This document shows, piece after piece, positions 17,595 to 26,334 of a stretch of 64,000 nt of DNA (its first letter is position 1; each line of letters begins with the position of its first letter). The stretch spans positions 693,736 to 757,735 of the forward strand of contig KE159629.1 in assembly GCA_000403335.2 (NCBI GenBank). Reading direction: 5' to 3'. Source of the DNA: Lachnospiraceae bacterium MD335 (lineage in GTDB: Bacteria; Bacillota; Clostridia; Lachnospirales; Lachnospiraceae). The notes under the pieces are model-generated. The model did no database searches. It was not told where the DNA came from and was given only the letters and a program-made list of their open reading frames with translations. The position numbers and the translations under genes were made by a program.

Positions 17595-18029
17595 TTCTAA
17601 CCTCTCCTGAACTTATCCTCTGATTTTATCTTTCTGCGCGTTCCAACCGCATTGTTCCATTCTGTCTTCTCCCTTGCTTCGACAGGTTAAAAACAACCGC
17701 CTCGCCTCTGCCATTGCGCTGTTGTCCACAGACTTTACAATGCATCTCTATTAATATACCCACATTTATCGGTTTTGTCAATACCTGCGGCAATTGAAAT
17801 ACACAAAATCCGTTCACAGTTATCGTATCACAAAACTCCCATTATTTCAATTTTATATGTGAAGTTTATGAAATTATCACAGCTTTTACTGCCATTTCCA
17901 TAAAATATTAATGCATTCCTATAAAGAATTACAGCGTCTGCGCATAATTTCTTCATTTTTTTACCACACTATTTTTGAGGAGACAGCATTTGCTGCTCCT
18001 GTCATATTATCACAGCATGGAGGCAAAAT
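17595..18029. other. 435-bp gene-free region
   Basis: It holds the promoter and 5' leader of the DUF6465 gene (17753-17781) and, near 18015, the ribosome binding site GGAGG of the DUF378 gene. AT-rich; no further gene or clear hairpin was found. Confidence 0.6.
17753..17781 (-). promoter_or_regulatory. Promoter of the DUF6465 gene
   Basis: Minus strand TTGACA (17781-17776), 17 bp, TATATT (17758-17753). The predicted leader of about 150 nt is long for such a gene and may be folded. Confidence 0.7.
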
Positions 18030-18245
18030 ATGGGCAATAAATTAATTGACGGCATCGCATTGACCATCGCCATCGTCGGCGCCGTAAACTGGGGATTAAT
18101 CGGATTTTTCGATTTCAACTTAGTCGCATCCGTTTTTGGAAGCATGAGCTGGATTTCCCGAATCGTTTATGCCTTGGTAGGAATCTGCGGACTTTATCTC
18201 ATATGCTTTTATATGCGTCTTGGCAGTTCGGCAGACGAGGCATAA
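18030..18245 (+). CDS. DUF378 small membrane protein
   Basis: 71 residues with two membrane segments (about 6-28 and 42-62). ALTIAIVGAVNWGLIGFFDF is the DUF378 signature. GGAGG precedes the ATG. Found in many Firmicutes; function unknown. Confidence 0.88.
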   Translation: MGNKLIDGIALTIAIVGAVNWGLIGFFDFNLVASVFGSMSWISRIVYALVGICGLYLICFYMRLGSSADEA

Positions 18246-18254
18246 AACATCTAA

Positions 18255-18303
18255 CTAAAAACCTCATGCAGTCATACAAAAACACTGCGTGAGGTTTTTA
18301 TAT
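18255..18303 (+). terminator. Rho-independent terminator after DUF378 gene
   Basis: AAAAACCTCATGCAGT pairs with ACTGCGTGAGGTTTTT. It may serve both this gene and the convergent hflC. Confidence 0.85.
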
Positions 18304-18315
18304 TATATCATTTTC

Positions 18316-19185
18316 TTAATAATTATAAAAAATCTGTGTAATCGGCGAATCCTTGTCCAAAATAATGGTCTTATCACCACCCTGCACCGCATTCTGCAGC
18401 GCGTCAAGGCTTCTGATAAAACTGTAAAACTCTGCTTTCTGCGGACTGTCATAGGACTCCGCCATAATCTGCATATATTGCGCTTCACCTTCGGCTCTTA
18501 AGATTTCCGCCTTCTTTTGGGCCTCCGACACCAAAAGCGCCGCATCTTTATCCGTCGTATTCCGAATCACCTGAGCTTCTGAATTTCCCTCTGCCGTATA
18601 CGTAGCCGCCATATTCCCGCGCTCTGAAATCATTCGCTCAAACACCGCGTCCTTATTGTCTTCAGGAAGGTCAAGCAGCTTAATTTCAATGCTTGCAATT
18701 TCTATGCCGTATTGATTCATCCCCGTTACATTCTGCATAATATAGTCCGTAAGCTCACGCCCCCTTGCTGCAATAATATCTGATTGCGCCATGCTGCTTA
18801 TGACGTTCTTTATGGCATTGTAAACGGCAACATTAATACGCGCCTCTGCGTTTGTCGCAGAAGTATTCAAGGTCTGTGCAAACGCTTTTGGATCCGTCAC
18901 CCTCCAAAGCACAAAGCTGTCCACAATCATAGACTTTTTGTCCTTCGTAATTACATCGGATTTTGCAATGTCATAAAGCAGCAGCTCCTTCGTTACCGTA
19001 TCCTTCTCCTGTATAAACGGCGCCTTGAAATATAATCCGGGCTTTGAAATCACCCGCTCAATTCTTCCGAATTCCCGCACGAGTCCATACTGGTTTTCCT
19101 TGATTACGAATACGGAATTAACTCCTGCAAATAACGCTGCCAGCACAATCACCAGTATCAGTATCTTTCTGAATGTTTTTTTCAT
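18316..19185 (-). CDS. hflC: HflC, membrane SPFH protein modulating FtsH
   Basis: 289 residues. N-terminal membrane anchor (about 7-25), then an SPFH/PHB domain (YGLVREFGRIERVISKPGLY to about 190) and a coiled-coil region (EAQKKAEILRAEGEAQYMQI). With HflK it forms the ring around FtsH that restrains membrane protein degradation. GGAGG lies at the end of hflK; the gap is 6 bp, so translation is probably coupled. Confidence 0.92.
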   Translation of the reverse strand: MKKTFRKILILVIVLAALFAGVNSVFVIKENQYGLVREFGRIERVISKPGLYFKAPFIQEKDTVTKELLLYDIAKSDVITKDKKSMIVDSFVLWRVTDPKAFAQTLNTSATNAEARINVAVYNAIKNVISSMAQSDIIAARGRELTDYIMQNVTGMNQYGIEIASIEIKLLDLPEDNKDAVFERMISERGNMAATYTAEGNSEAQVIRNTTDKDAALLVSEAQKKAEILRAEGEAQYMQIMAESYDSPQKAEFYSFIRSLDALQNAVQGGDKTIILDKDSPITQIFYNY

Positions 19186-19191
19186 ATTTGC

Positions 19192-20241
19192 CTATTCCTC
19201 CTGTTCCTGTGCCTGTGCGTCCTGTGTACTCTCCGGTCTTTGCGTAATATCCTCCAACTGCAATTCATCGAGATACAGTGTCTTATTTAAGTTTCCGCTG
19301 CCGTCGTCAATAATCAGTTTTACGCCGGGAAGAACGTTCTCCATCGCTTCGTAAAACATGCGCTGCTTTGTGATGACAGGATTTTTTTCATATTCCGCAT
19401 ATATCTTTTCAAACCGCACCTGCTGAGCGGTCGCCTCGTTTATGCGCTCCTGCTTTTCCGCTTCCGCTTTCTGTATAATTTGGTCTGCCGATGCATTTGC
19501 CTCGGGAATTTTTTGGTTCCTGTATTTATTTGCGTTGTTAATCGCCGTCTCTTTTCCCTGCTTTGCCGTCTCCACTGCCTTAAATGCTTCTATAACCGTA
19601 TCCGTTGGCGGCTCCGCATCCTGCATGGAGATATTAACCAGCATCAATCCAATGTCCTGCTCTTCAAGCTTTTCTATCATAATTTCTCTGATTGCAGCCT
19701 GTATCTCACTCTTTCCTGTCGTAATCACGTCATCCACCGCATAATTGCTGATAATATTGCGGATGCTCGACTGCGCAATATTTTTGAGTATCTCCTGCGG
19801 TTCTTTGGAGTGATACAGATATTTTACAGGATCCGATACCTTGTATTCCACATAAAAATCGACATTGACAAAATTAAAATCCGAGGTTATCATCAGGGAC
19901 TCTGCCGCAAGCTCCTCCATGTCTGCATTCTGTTCATCCAGCCGATACCCTATCGGAAAACCAAGTATTGTCGTGTTTACCTTTGTCACATCCTGCACAA
20001 AGGGTATTTTAACATGAAGCCCTGACGTTGTGACAGCCGTCGCTTTGCCAAAGGTCGTCACAACGCCCTGTTCCTGCTCTCCTATGGAATAAAGCGATTC
20101 CAGGGTCAAAATCACGATTACAAGCACTGCAGCCGCAATCATCGCAATTTTGCGAAACGAACCGCTGATTTTATTCCTTTTCTCTTTTTTACTTTCATTT
20201 TGATGGTTATCTCCATGAAATTCTCTATAATTGTTTTCCAT
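19192..20241 (-). CDS. hflK: HflK, membrane SPFH protein modulating FtsH
   Basis: 349 residues. A charged cytoplasmic start is followed by a membrane segment (about 33-53) and an SPFH domain (GEQEQGVVTTFGKATAVTTS, GLHVKIPFVQDV). A coiled coil (EAEKQERINEATAQQ) and a Glu/Gln-rich tail end the protein. First gene of the hflKC operon; GGAGA precedes the ATG. Confidence 0.92.
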   Translation of the reverse strand: MENNYREFHGDNHQNESKKEKRNKISGSFRKIAMIAAAVLVIVILTLESLYSIGEQEQGVVTTFGKATAVTTSGLHVKIPFVQDVTKVNTTILGFPIGYRLDEQNADMEELAAESLMITSDFNFVNVDFYVEYKVSDPVKYLYHSKEPQEILKNIAQSSIRNIISNYAVDDVITTGKSEIQAAIREIMIEKLEEQDIGLMLVNISMQDAEPPTDTVIEAFKAVETAKQGKETAINNANKYRNQKIPEANASADQIIQKAEAEKQERINEATAQQVRFEKIYAEYEKNPVITKQRMFYEAMENVLPGVKLIIDDGSGNLNKTLYLDELQLEDITQRPESTQDAQAQEQEE

Positions 20242-20274
20242 TTATTCTCCATTCTAAAGGGATTGTACCGTAAC

Positions 20275-21735
20275 TTATTTCTGTTTTAAAATCTCCAGCA
20301 GATAATTCCACATCCGTGCCGTCGATGAAATGCTGAGCCGCTCCTGCGTCGTGTGAATATCAAAAATATCCGGTCCAAACGACACGCAGTCAAGTCCCGG
20401 TATTTTAGAAATCATAACACCGCATTCAAGCCCTGCATGAAGCGCTTCCACCTTAACCTCCTGACCAAACATTTCTTTGTATATCCTTACCATATCCGCT
20501 CTCAGTCTGGAGTCCGGATTGTACTGCCACCCCGGATAATCGCCGTGCGCTTGGGTATAACCGCCGAATACCTTGGTGAGCGTGTCAAGCTGTAACTTCA
20601 GTTTCTCTTTTGCCGTTTCTATCGCGCTTCTGACTGCAAGGTTTACAACAACCTCCTTTTGCGCGCCGTACACGCATTTCATCACGCCTGCGTTAAGCGA
20701 GGTCTCTACAAGTCCTTCAATGTCCGCACTCATCGCCATTACACCGTTTGGCATTGTGGTTAAAAATCCCGCAACTCTCTCCGTGCTTTCATTGTCAAAC
20801 ATTTGTTCTTCACATGTATCACAAGACACAATACCGATACACAGATTTTTTTCCTTGGACCGAAACTCCTTTTTGGTTTCTTCCGCAATGCGCGCCACTT
20901 GTGCTTCAAGCGTTTTTTGTTTGTCTTTTTTTACACATACAACGGCATGCGCCGCGATTGGAATGGCGTTATCCTTCTCTCCTCCTGCAATATCAACAAT
21001 ATTCAATTCCAAGCGCCCCAAAAGCTGCTGCAATGTTACGCCCAAAAGCTTTATGGCGTTTCCGCGCTCCTTGTTAATTTCCGTGCCGGAATGCCCCCCC
21101 GTAAGCCCGCCTACATTCAAATTCAGGCAGATTGTATCGGCAGGTCTGTCCGTTAGCGATACAGGAAGATGGCAGTCTGTCCGAAGCCCTCCCGCACAGC
21201 TTGTCAGAAGGATTCCTTCCTCTTCCGAATCAATATTCAGCATTCTTTTTGCCGTAAGCATGGACAAATCAATTGCCACGGCGCCATCCATGCCAACCTC
21301 CTCGTCCGTCGTAATTACCGCCTCAATACGCGGGTGCGGTATTTCATCGGAATCAAGCAATGCAAGTATATAGGCAACCGCAATGCCGTCGTCCCCTCCA
21401 AGGCTTGTCCCCTCAGCAGACACATAATCTTTGTCCACCGTTAACCGCAGTCCGTCCTGCTCAAGGTCAATCGCACAGTCCTTTTCCTTAACCGCCACCA
21501 TGTCCATATGCCCCTGCAAAATAACCGGCTCTGTCTTTTCATATCCGGCAGTTGCTTCTTTTACAATAATGACATTGTTTGCCTTATCCCGGATATGAAA
21601 AAGTCCCCTATCCTTTGCAAACTGTTCAAGATAACCGCTTATCCTGTCAAGATTTCCCGAGCCGTGCGGAATTTGGCATATCTCTTCAAAATAATAAAAT
21701 ACTTTCTTCGGTTCTAAATTTTCTAATACTCTCAT
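20275..21735 (-). CDS. pepD: Cytosolic aminoacyl-histidine dipeptidase (M20)
   Basis: 486 residues. Metal ligands in LQGHMDMV (His, Asp), GGDDGIA (Asp) and TTDEEVGM (catalytic Glu) mark an M20 peptidase; the length and the inner lid domain fit PepD, which cleaves Xaa-His and other dipeptides. Start ATG 21735 follows GGAGG; the longer frame to 21789 runs through that site. Confidence 0.92.
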   Translation of the reverse strand: MRVLENLEPKKVFYYFEEICQIPHGSGNLDRISGYLEQFAKDRGLFHIRDKANNVIIVKEATAGYEKTEPVILQGHMDMVAVKEKDCAIDLEQDGLRLTVDKDYVSAEGTSLGGDDGIAVAYILALLDSDEIPHPRIEAVITTDEEVGMDGAVAIDLSMLTAKRMLNIDSEEEGILLTSCAGGLRTDCHLPVSLTDRPADTICLNLNVGGLTGGHSGTEINKERGNAIKLLGVTLQQLLGRLELNIVDIAGGEKDNAIPIAAHAVVCVKKDKQKTLEAQVARIAEETKKEFRSKEKNLCIGIVSCDTCEEQMFDNESTERVAGFLTTMPNGVMAMSADIEGLVETSLNAGVMKCVYGAQKEVVVNLAVRSAIETAKEKLKLQLDTLTKVFGGYTQAHGDYPGWQYNPDSRLRADMVRIYKEMFGQEVKVEALHAGLECGVMISKIPGLDCVSFGPDIFDIHTTQERLSISSTARMWNYLLEILKQK

Positions 21736-21895
21736 GATTAACCTCCATTTGGCTGCTGCCTGCAAGTTTCCTTTCATATATTCCCGCAAAAACGTTCCTT
21801 TCTTTATGGATTATATCATACATTTTTGCTTTCATACGGAATTTGTTAATTTTTTTACAATTTTTTACAAACATTTCACGACTTTTCATACGAAT

Positions 21896-21982
21896 CGAGT
21901 GGAGAAGATTTATCTTCCCCTACTCGCGCGCCGGACGCGGGCAGCTTTAGCTGCATATTTCCTCTCCGCGTCCGTGTGCATA
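21896..21982 (-). repeat. Two-hairpin structured repeat, copy A
   Basis: Minus strand order: TTTTATGCACA, hairpin 1 (GGACGCG 21973-21967 with CGCGTCC 21939-21933, inner stem GCAGC/GCTGC and bulge AGAGGAAATAT), linker GCGCG, hairpin 2 (21926-21896, CGAGT/ACTCG). It directly follows the T-tract of the rplT terminator. Copies B (23368) and C (40505) keep the bulge and both stems with changed bases on both sides, which suggests a conserved RNA fold. A family name is not known to me. Confidence 0.7.
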
Positions 21983-21983
21983 A

Positions 21984-22014
21984 AAAAATTGAGCACATCA
22001 GCGCTCAATTTTTT
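21984..22014 (-). terminator. Terminator of infC-rpmI-rplT
   Basis: AAAATTGAGC (arms 22012-22003 and 21994-21985) around TGATGT, followed by a T-run. It lies 26 bp after the rplT stop. Confidence 0.9.
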
Positions 22015-22039
22015 ACTCATTTCTCTTTTGTTGACAATC

Positions 22040-22396
22040 TTATGCAACACTGCTCTTTGCAAGCTCTGCAAGTGTCTTAAAGCCCTCCGCGTCATTGACT
22101 GCCATCTCTGCAAGCATTTTCCTGTTAATTTCAACACCGGCAGTCTTCAAACCGTACATCATCTTGCTGTAAGATAAACCATTCATTCTTGCCGCAGCGT
22201 TGATACGTGCAATCCAAAGTCTTCTGAACTGACGCTTTCTCTCTTTTCTGCCTGCATATGAAGATGCAAGCGCTCTCATTACGGACTGCTTTGCCACTCT
22301 GTACTGCTTTGAGCGTGCCCCTCTGTAACCTTTTGCGAGCTTTAACACTCTGTTATGTCTTTTTTTTGCGTTTAAACCGCCTTTAATTCTTGCCAT
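22040..22396 (-). CDS. rplT: Ribosomal protein bL20
   Basis: 118 residues, standard length. [20 protein letters not shown], then [20 protein letters not shown], are diagnostic. A 23S rRNA-binding assembly protein of the large subunit; in Firmicutes it also represses this operon by binding the leader. Last gene of the operon. Confidence 0.98.
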   Translation of the reverse strand: MARIKGGLNAKKRHNRVLKLAKGYRGARSKQYRVAKQSVMRALASSYAGRKERKRQFRRLWIARINAAARMNGLSYSKMMYGLKTAGVEINRKMLAEMAVNDAEGFKTLAELAKSSVA

Positions 22397-22449
22397 TTTC
22401 TTTTCCTCCTAACAAATTCACATTCCTTTACCGTTTCCGAAAACTTAAA

Positions 22450-22647
22450 TTATGCGTATGGTAAAATCTTTTTCATATTCTTAACGTTGGTTGCATCTGT
22501 GATAGCCGGTTTTCTGAGATTTCTTTTTCTCTTCGCTGACTTCTTTGTCAGGATATGGCTCTTGTAAGCTTTTGCTCTCTTTAATTTACCTGTTCCTGTT
22601 ACCTTAAAGCGCTTTGCTGCTGACTTGCTTGTTTTCATTTTTGGCAT
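22450..22647 (-). CDS. rpmI: Ribosomal protein bL35
   Basis: 65 residues. [20 protein letters not shown] and [14 protein letters not shown] are typical. GGAGGAAA precedes the start. 53 bp lie between its stop and rplT. Confidence 0.98.
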   Translation of the reverse strand: MPKMKTSKSAAKRFKVTGTGKLKRAKAYKSHILTKKSAKRKRNLRKPAITDATNVKNMKKILPYA

Positions 22648-22751
22648 ATCTGTTTCCTCCTAAATCATACTGTTTTGTAACTGTCCAATACGGAACAGCT
22701 GCTCATTGTCTATATTTTAACTGACATAAACCGTTTTGTGGGAATAACAGC

Positions 22752-23258
22752 TTATCGTTTTTCAGCTAAAAACATTGTCATGCTTCTGCCCTCAACCTTC
22801 GGCTCCTTCTCGACAACGGCAATATCGCTTAAGCTCTCGCCGAAATCCACAAGAATATGCTTGCTGTTCTGCATATGAGCCATCTCGCGTCCGCGAAAAC
22901 GCAATGTCACTTTAACCTTATCTCCCTTGGTCAAGAACTTGCGGGCAGCATTTATTTTTGTGTTCAGGTCATTCGTGTCAATATTTGGAGATAAGCGGAT
23001 TTCTTTCACGTCAATAATCTTCTGCTTTTTCTTCGCTTCCTTCTCCTTCCTTGTCTGCTCATACTTGAATTTTCCATAATCAACAATCTTACATACAGGT
23101 GGTTTTGCCGTAGGGGCAATCTTTACCAAATCAACGCCGGCCTCCTCTGCAAGTTTCATTGCCTCCCTTGACGACATGATACCGAGCTGCTCGCCGTCCA
23201 CGCCGATTACACGCACCTCTCTGTCTCTAATCTGTTCGTTAATCATTAAATCGCTAAT
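22752..23258 (-). CDS. infC: Translation initiation factor IF-3, probable AUU start
   Basis: 168 residues. N-domain (INEQIRDREVRVIGVDGEQL), linker (KQKIIDVKEIRLSPNIDTND) and C-domain (KVTLRFRGREMAH) are complete. It dissociates ribosomes and checks the start codon. GGAGGTG (minus strand, about 23274-23268) is 9-10 bp before ATT 23258 but over 20 bp from the ATG at 23246. The start is therefore probably AUU, the known autoregulatory start of infC (ISDLMINEQ). Confidence 0.95.
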   Translation of the reverse strand: MSDLMINEQIRDREVRVIGVDGEQLGIMSSREAMKLAEEAGVDLVKIAPTAKPPVCKIVDYGKFKYEQTRKEKEAKKKQKIIDVKEIRLSPNIDTNDLNTKINAARKFLTKGDKVKVTLRFRGREMAHMQNSKHILVDFGESLSDIAVVEKEPKVEGRSMTMFLAEKR

Positions 23259-23367
23259 AACCTTACACCTCCATAAAATAAATCATAAGAAAATAAATTG
23301 TGTGCCAGCGTACTCAATAGCAAAAAGCTTCGCTTTTTGTCTAAATATTGAACACTGCTGCATTAAT

Positions 23368-23453
23368 CGAGTAAGGAAGAGCCATCTTTCCGTACTCGCG
23401 CCCCCCGTGCACCACTTCAATGGTATATTTCCTCTGCACGGATCTGTGCATAA
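23368..23453 (-). repeat. Two-hairpin structured repeat, copy B (infC leader)
   Basis: Minus strand: TTTATGCACAGA, hairpin 1 (CCGTGCA 23441-23435 with TGCACGG 23411-23405, inner ACCA/TGGT, bulge AGAGGAAATAT), linker, hairpin 2 (23398-23368, CGAGTA/TACTCG). It follows the T-tract of the leader terminator and lies 110 bp before infC, so it is inside the infC mRNA. See copies at 21896 and 40505. Confidence 0.7.
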
Positions 23454-23456
23454 AAA

Positions 23457-23484
23457 AAGTGGATAATCACAGAATTATCCACTT
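23457..23484 (-). terminator. Attenuator-like terminator in the infC leader
   Basis: AAGTGGATAAT and ATTATCCACTT form an 11-bp perfect stem with loop CACAGA-type bases, followed on the minus strand by a run of Ts. It stands between the promoter (23655) and infC, so transcription must read through it. Confidence 0.85.
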
Positions 23485-23683
23485 CATTTTCTATCTTTAT
23501 ATCATTATCTTATCTACTGCATATCTTTCAAATACGCACACAAAACATAACAACATAAAATTCAAAAATATAAACGCCTATAAGCCCGATTGCCATAGGG
23601 TGAGAGCGGATACTCTGCTTTATTGTATCTGTCTGAGCTGCCTCAAACAATAATACACTATCACATACGCTCCGCTCTGTCAA
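23485..23683 (-). promoter_or_regulatory. Promoter and leader of infC-rpmI-rplT
   Basis: TTGACA (23683-23678), 17 bp, TAGTGT (23660-23655), then about 170 nt of leader before the terminator. The leader contains GAGTATCCGCTC and CCTATGGCAATCGGGCTTA with ATAGG, which can pair. Firmicutes regulate this operon by L20-dependent attenuation; the position fits, but I did not match the L20-binding consensus base by base. Confidence 0.6.
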
Positions 23684-23693
23684 TAGTTTTTAC

Positions 23694-24008
23694 TTATTTT
23701 TCCTTAAAAGTCGCACAAAGTGTCTCCATACTTGTTCCTGCGTTTCCGCCCTTGATGTCAACATGGTCTGCATGGCAGCGGTAATCGCTGTTGTAAACAC
23801 ATTTTACCGCCTCACAGTCTATGCTGATGGTCTTGCTCGGATGCGAAACCGCGCTTGTAAAACTGTCACCGCTTCTCTTGTGAAAACTTTCACAACATGT
23901 ATTATCGCAGTCACAGGCATGCTTTCCGCCCACCATAATGTCACCCTTACAGCAGCAGCAGTCTTTGTTATAGGTACAATTTGATACACCACAGGTTAAT
24001 TCTGACAT
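23694..24008 (-). CDS. DUF1540 Cys-rich protein
   Basis: 104 residues with two DUF1540 repeats: CGVSNCTYNKDCCCCKGDI (residues 6-24) and CEAVKCVYNSDYRCHADHVD (about 69-88), probable metal-binding Cys clusters. GGAGG precedes the ATG. Common in Clostridia, function unknown. Confidence 0.85.
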   Translation of the reverse strand: MSELTCGVSNCTYNKDCCCCKGDIMVGGKHACDCDNTCCESFHKRSGDSFTSAVSHPSKTISIDCEAVKCVYNSDYRCHADHVDIKGGNAGTSMETLCATFKEK

Positions 24009-24124
24009 CGTTTTCCTCCATTCTGAAGCCTCAAAATACGCTTCCCTGTCAATATGATCCGGTCCCGCCTACAATATGGACCTATGGTTAGTATGTCATG
24101 ACTTTACCTGTGTTATTCTTTTTT

Positions 24125-26089
24125 TTATTGATTTTCTTGCGATTGCATTTCCGGGCGGATTTGCTTTGTCCGGATTTCTTCCGTAATATCCGCGATAAAG
24201 CTGTCAAGCGTTTTCACGCCCTCGTCACCCGCAAAGCGGCTGCGCACGGAAACAGTATTATCCGCCTCCTCCTGCTGCCCTACGACAAGCATGTACGGCA
24301 GCTTGTCAAGTCTTGCCTCACGGATTTTAAAACCGATTTTCTCCGAACGGCTGTCAACCGTCGCGTCAATGCCTGCTTTTTTCAGCGTTTTGCAAACCTT
24401 CTGTGCATAATCCTCATATTTATCCGAAATCGGGAGCACACGCACCTGCTCTGCGCACATCCATGTCGGGAACTTACCCGCATACTTTTCAATCAGCCAT
24501 GCAAGCGTACGCTCATAGCAGCCCATTGACGTCCTGTGAATAATGTAAGGACGGACCTTCTCGCCGTTTTGGTCGATATAGTACATGTCAAACTGCTCCG
24601 CAAGCAGCGCATCCCACTGTACGGTAATCATCGTATCTTCCTTGCCGTAGACGTTCTTTGCGTTGATGTCTACCTTTGGTCCGTAGAACGCCGCCTCTCC
24701 GACATCCTCGACAAACGGGATTTCAAGCTCTGTCAGCACGTCTCTGATATGCTGCTCCGTTTCGTTCCAAACTTCCGGCTCGCCGATATATTTTTCCTTA
24801 TTCTCAGGGTCCCATTTCGAAAGATGATACGTCACGTCATCATTCACGCCAAGCGTTTCCAAACAATATTTTGCAAGCGCGAGACAGTTTTTAAACTCCT
24901 CCACCATCTGATCCGGTCTGACAATCAAATGCCCTTCCGTAATCGTAAACTGGCGTACGCGTGTCAAGCCGTGCATCTCCCCTGAATCCTCGTTTCTAAA
25001 AAGCGTAGAGGTTTCGCTGTATCTGCATGGCAGATCACGGTAAGATTTCTGCGAATTTTTATAAACATAATACTGGAACGGGCAGGTCATCGGACGAAGC
25101 GCATAGACTTCCTTATCCTTCTCCTCATCGCCGAACACAAACATACCTTCTTTATAATGATCCCAATGTCCCGAAATTTTATACAAATCCGATTTTGCCA
25201 TTAAGGGCGTTCTCGTGCGCATATAGCCCCACTCATTGTCCTCCAGGTCCTCCATCCAACGCTGGAGCTTCATAATCATTTTTGTTCCCTTTGGTGTAAA
25301 TAACGGCAGTCCCTGACCGATTACGTCTACGGTCGTAAACAAATCCATCTCCCGTCCGAGACGGTTATGGTCACGCCGTTTTGCGTCCTCCATGCGCTCT
25401 AAGTGTGCCGCAAGCTCCTCTTTCTTATTATAAGCAGTTCCATAAATACGCTGTAAGCGCGCCTTGTTCGAATCACCTCTCCAGTACGCCATTGAAGATG
25501 AGGTCAGTTTAAATGCTTTAACGCCTTTCGTGCTCATCAAATGCGGTCCTGCACATAAATCCACGAAACCGCCCTGATCGTAAAAGCTGATTTCGGAATC
25601 CTCCGGCAAATCCTGTATCAGCTCCACTTTATACGGCTCGCCTTTTTCCTCCATATATTTTATCGCCTCCGCCCTTGGAAGCGTAAAACGTGTGATTTCA
25701 TGTCCTTCCTTGATGATTTTCTTCATCTCCGCCTCAATTTTGTCCAAATCCTCTCTTGAAAACGGCTCTGCATCAAAATCGTAATAAAAGCCTTCGTCAA
25801 TCGCAGGTCCGATTGTCACCTTTGCGTTCGGGAACAGACGCTTTACCGCTTCTGCAAGCACATGCGATGCCGTGTGGCGAATCACATAAAGCGCCTTCGG
25901 ATCAGTCGCAGTAATGATATTTAATTCACAATCCTTGTCAAGCACCGTTCTTAAATCAACCGTTTCGCCGTCTACCTCTCCCGCACATGCCACACGCGCA
26001 AGTCCCTCGCTGATGTCCTTTGCAATATCGATAATTGCTTTTGCCTCGCCATACTCCTTTACGGAGCCGTCTTTTAACATAATTTTCAT
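24125..26089 (-). CDS. thrS: Threonyl-tRNA synthetase
   Basis: 654 residues. TGS domain (1-60), editing domain with HTASHVLAEAVKRLFP (the HxxxH zinc-like motif) and a later C/H pair, class II catalytic core (motif 1 near LEDNEWGYMRTRTPL, motif 2 CRYSETSTLFRNEDSGE, motif 3 GCYERTLAWLIEKY) and the C-terminal anticodon-binding domain. It charges tRNA-Thr in the cytosol. A T-box leader lies upstream; a 69-aa gene lies between. Confidence 0.98.
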   Translation of the reverse strand: MKIMLKDGSVKEYGEAKAIIDIAKDISEGLARVACAGEVDGETVDLRTVLDKDCELNIITATDPKALYVIRHTASHVLAEAVKRLFPNAKVTIGPAIDEGFYYDFDAEPFSREDLDKIEAEMKKIIKEGHEITRFTLPRAEAIKYMEEKGEPYKVELIQDLPEDSEISFYDQGGFVDLCAGPHLMSTKGVKAFKLTSSSMAYWRGDSNKARLQRIYGTAYNKKEELAAHLERMEDAKRRDHNRLGREMDLFTTVDVIGQGLPLFTPKGTKMIMKLQRWMEDLEDNEWGYMRTRTPLMAKSDLYKISGHWDHYKEGMFVFGDEEKDKEVYALRPMTCPFQYYVYKNSQKSYRDLPCRYSETSTLFRNEDSGEMHGLTRVRQFTITEGHLIVRPDQMVEEFKNCLALAKYCLETLGVNDDVTYHLSKWDPENKEKYIGEPEVWNETEQHIRDVLTELEIPFVEDVGEAAFYGPKVDINAKNVYGKEDTMITVQWDALLAEQFDMYYIDQNGEKVRPYIIHRTSMGCYERTLAWLIEKYAGKFPTWMCAEQVRVLPISDKYEDYAQKVCKTLKKAGIDATVDSRSEKIGFKIREARLDKLPYMLVVGQQEEADNTVSVRSRFAGDEGVKTLDSFIADITEEIRTKQIRPEMQSQENQ

Positions 26090-26111
26090 GTTCTCTCATT
26101 CTCCTTTCATT

Positions 26112-26321
26112 TTATCTGCTCTTTTGACCGCCCATCAATATGTCTGCGGCGCTGTTTTTGCTGCCATTGTTTGATCCGATTGTATTGCCGCTAAGAAGCG
26201 TTACCCTGCCGCTTTTCACCGGCGATAACAAAAAGCCGATTAAAATTCCTGTCACAAAGCATAACGCCGGCAACAGAAACTGCCCGTATTTTGCTGCTCC
26301 TTCTGTTCGCAATTCTTCCAT
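26112..26321 (-). CDS. Small membrane protein between T-box and thrS
   Basis: 69 residues. One strong membrane segment (about 14-33, FLLPALCFVTGILIGFLLSP), then a basic, Gly/Asn/Ser-rich tail with SGNTIGSNNGSKNS. AAAGGAGATGG precedes ATG 26321. A longer frame to 26549 runs back through the T-box and is rejected. It overlaps no other gene, ends 22 bp before thrS and must be under the same T-box. The membrane segment followed by Gly residues recalls YtxH-like anchors, without proof. Confidence 0.65.
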   Translation of the reverse strand: MEELRTEGAAKYGQFLLPALCFVTGILIGFLLSPVKSGRVTLLSGNTIGSNNGSKNSAADILMGGQKSR

Positions 26322-26334
26322 TAATCCATCTCCT

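Noticed and set aside
21910-22137. 75-aa minus-strand ORF ending in MHTDAERKYAAKAA
   Set aside because: It overlaps rplT in another frame and the structured repeat; the repeated MH...RKY reading in all copies follows from base conservation, without ribosome binding site.
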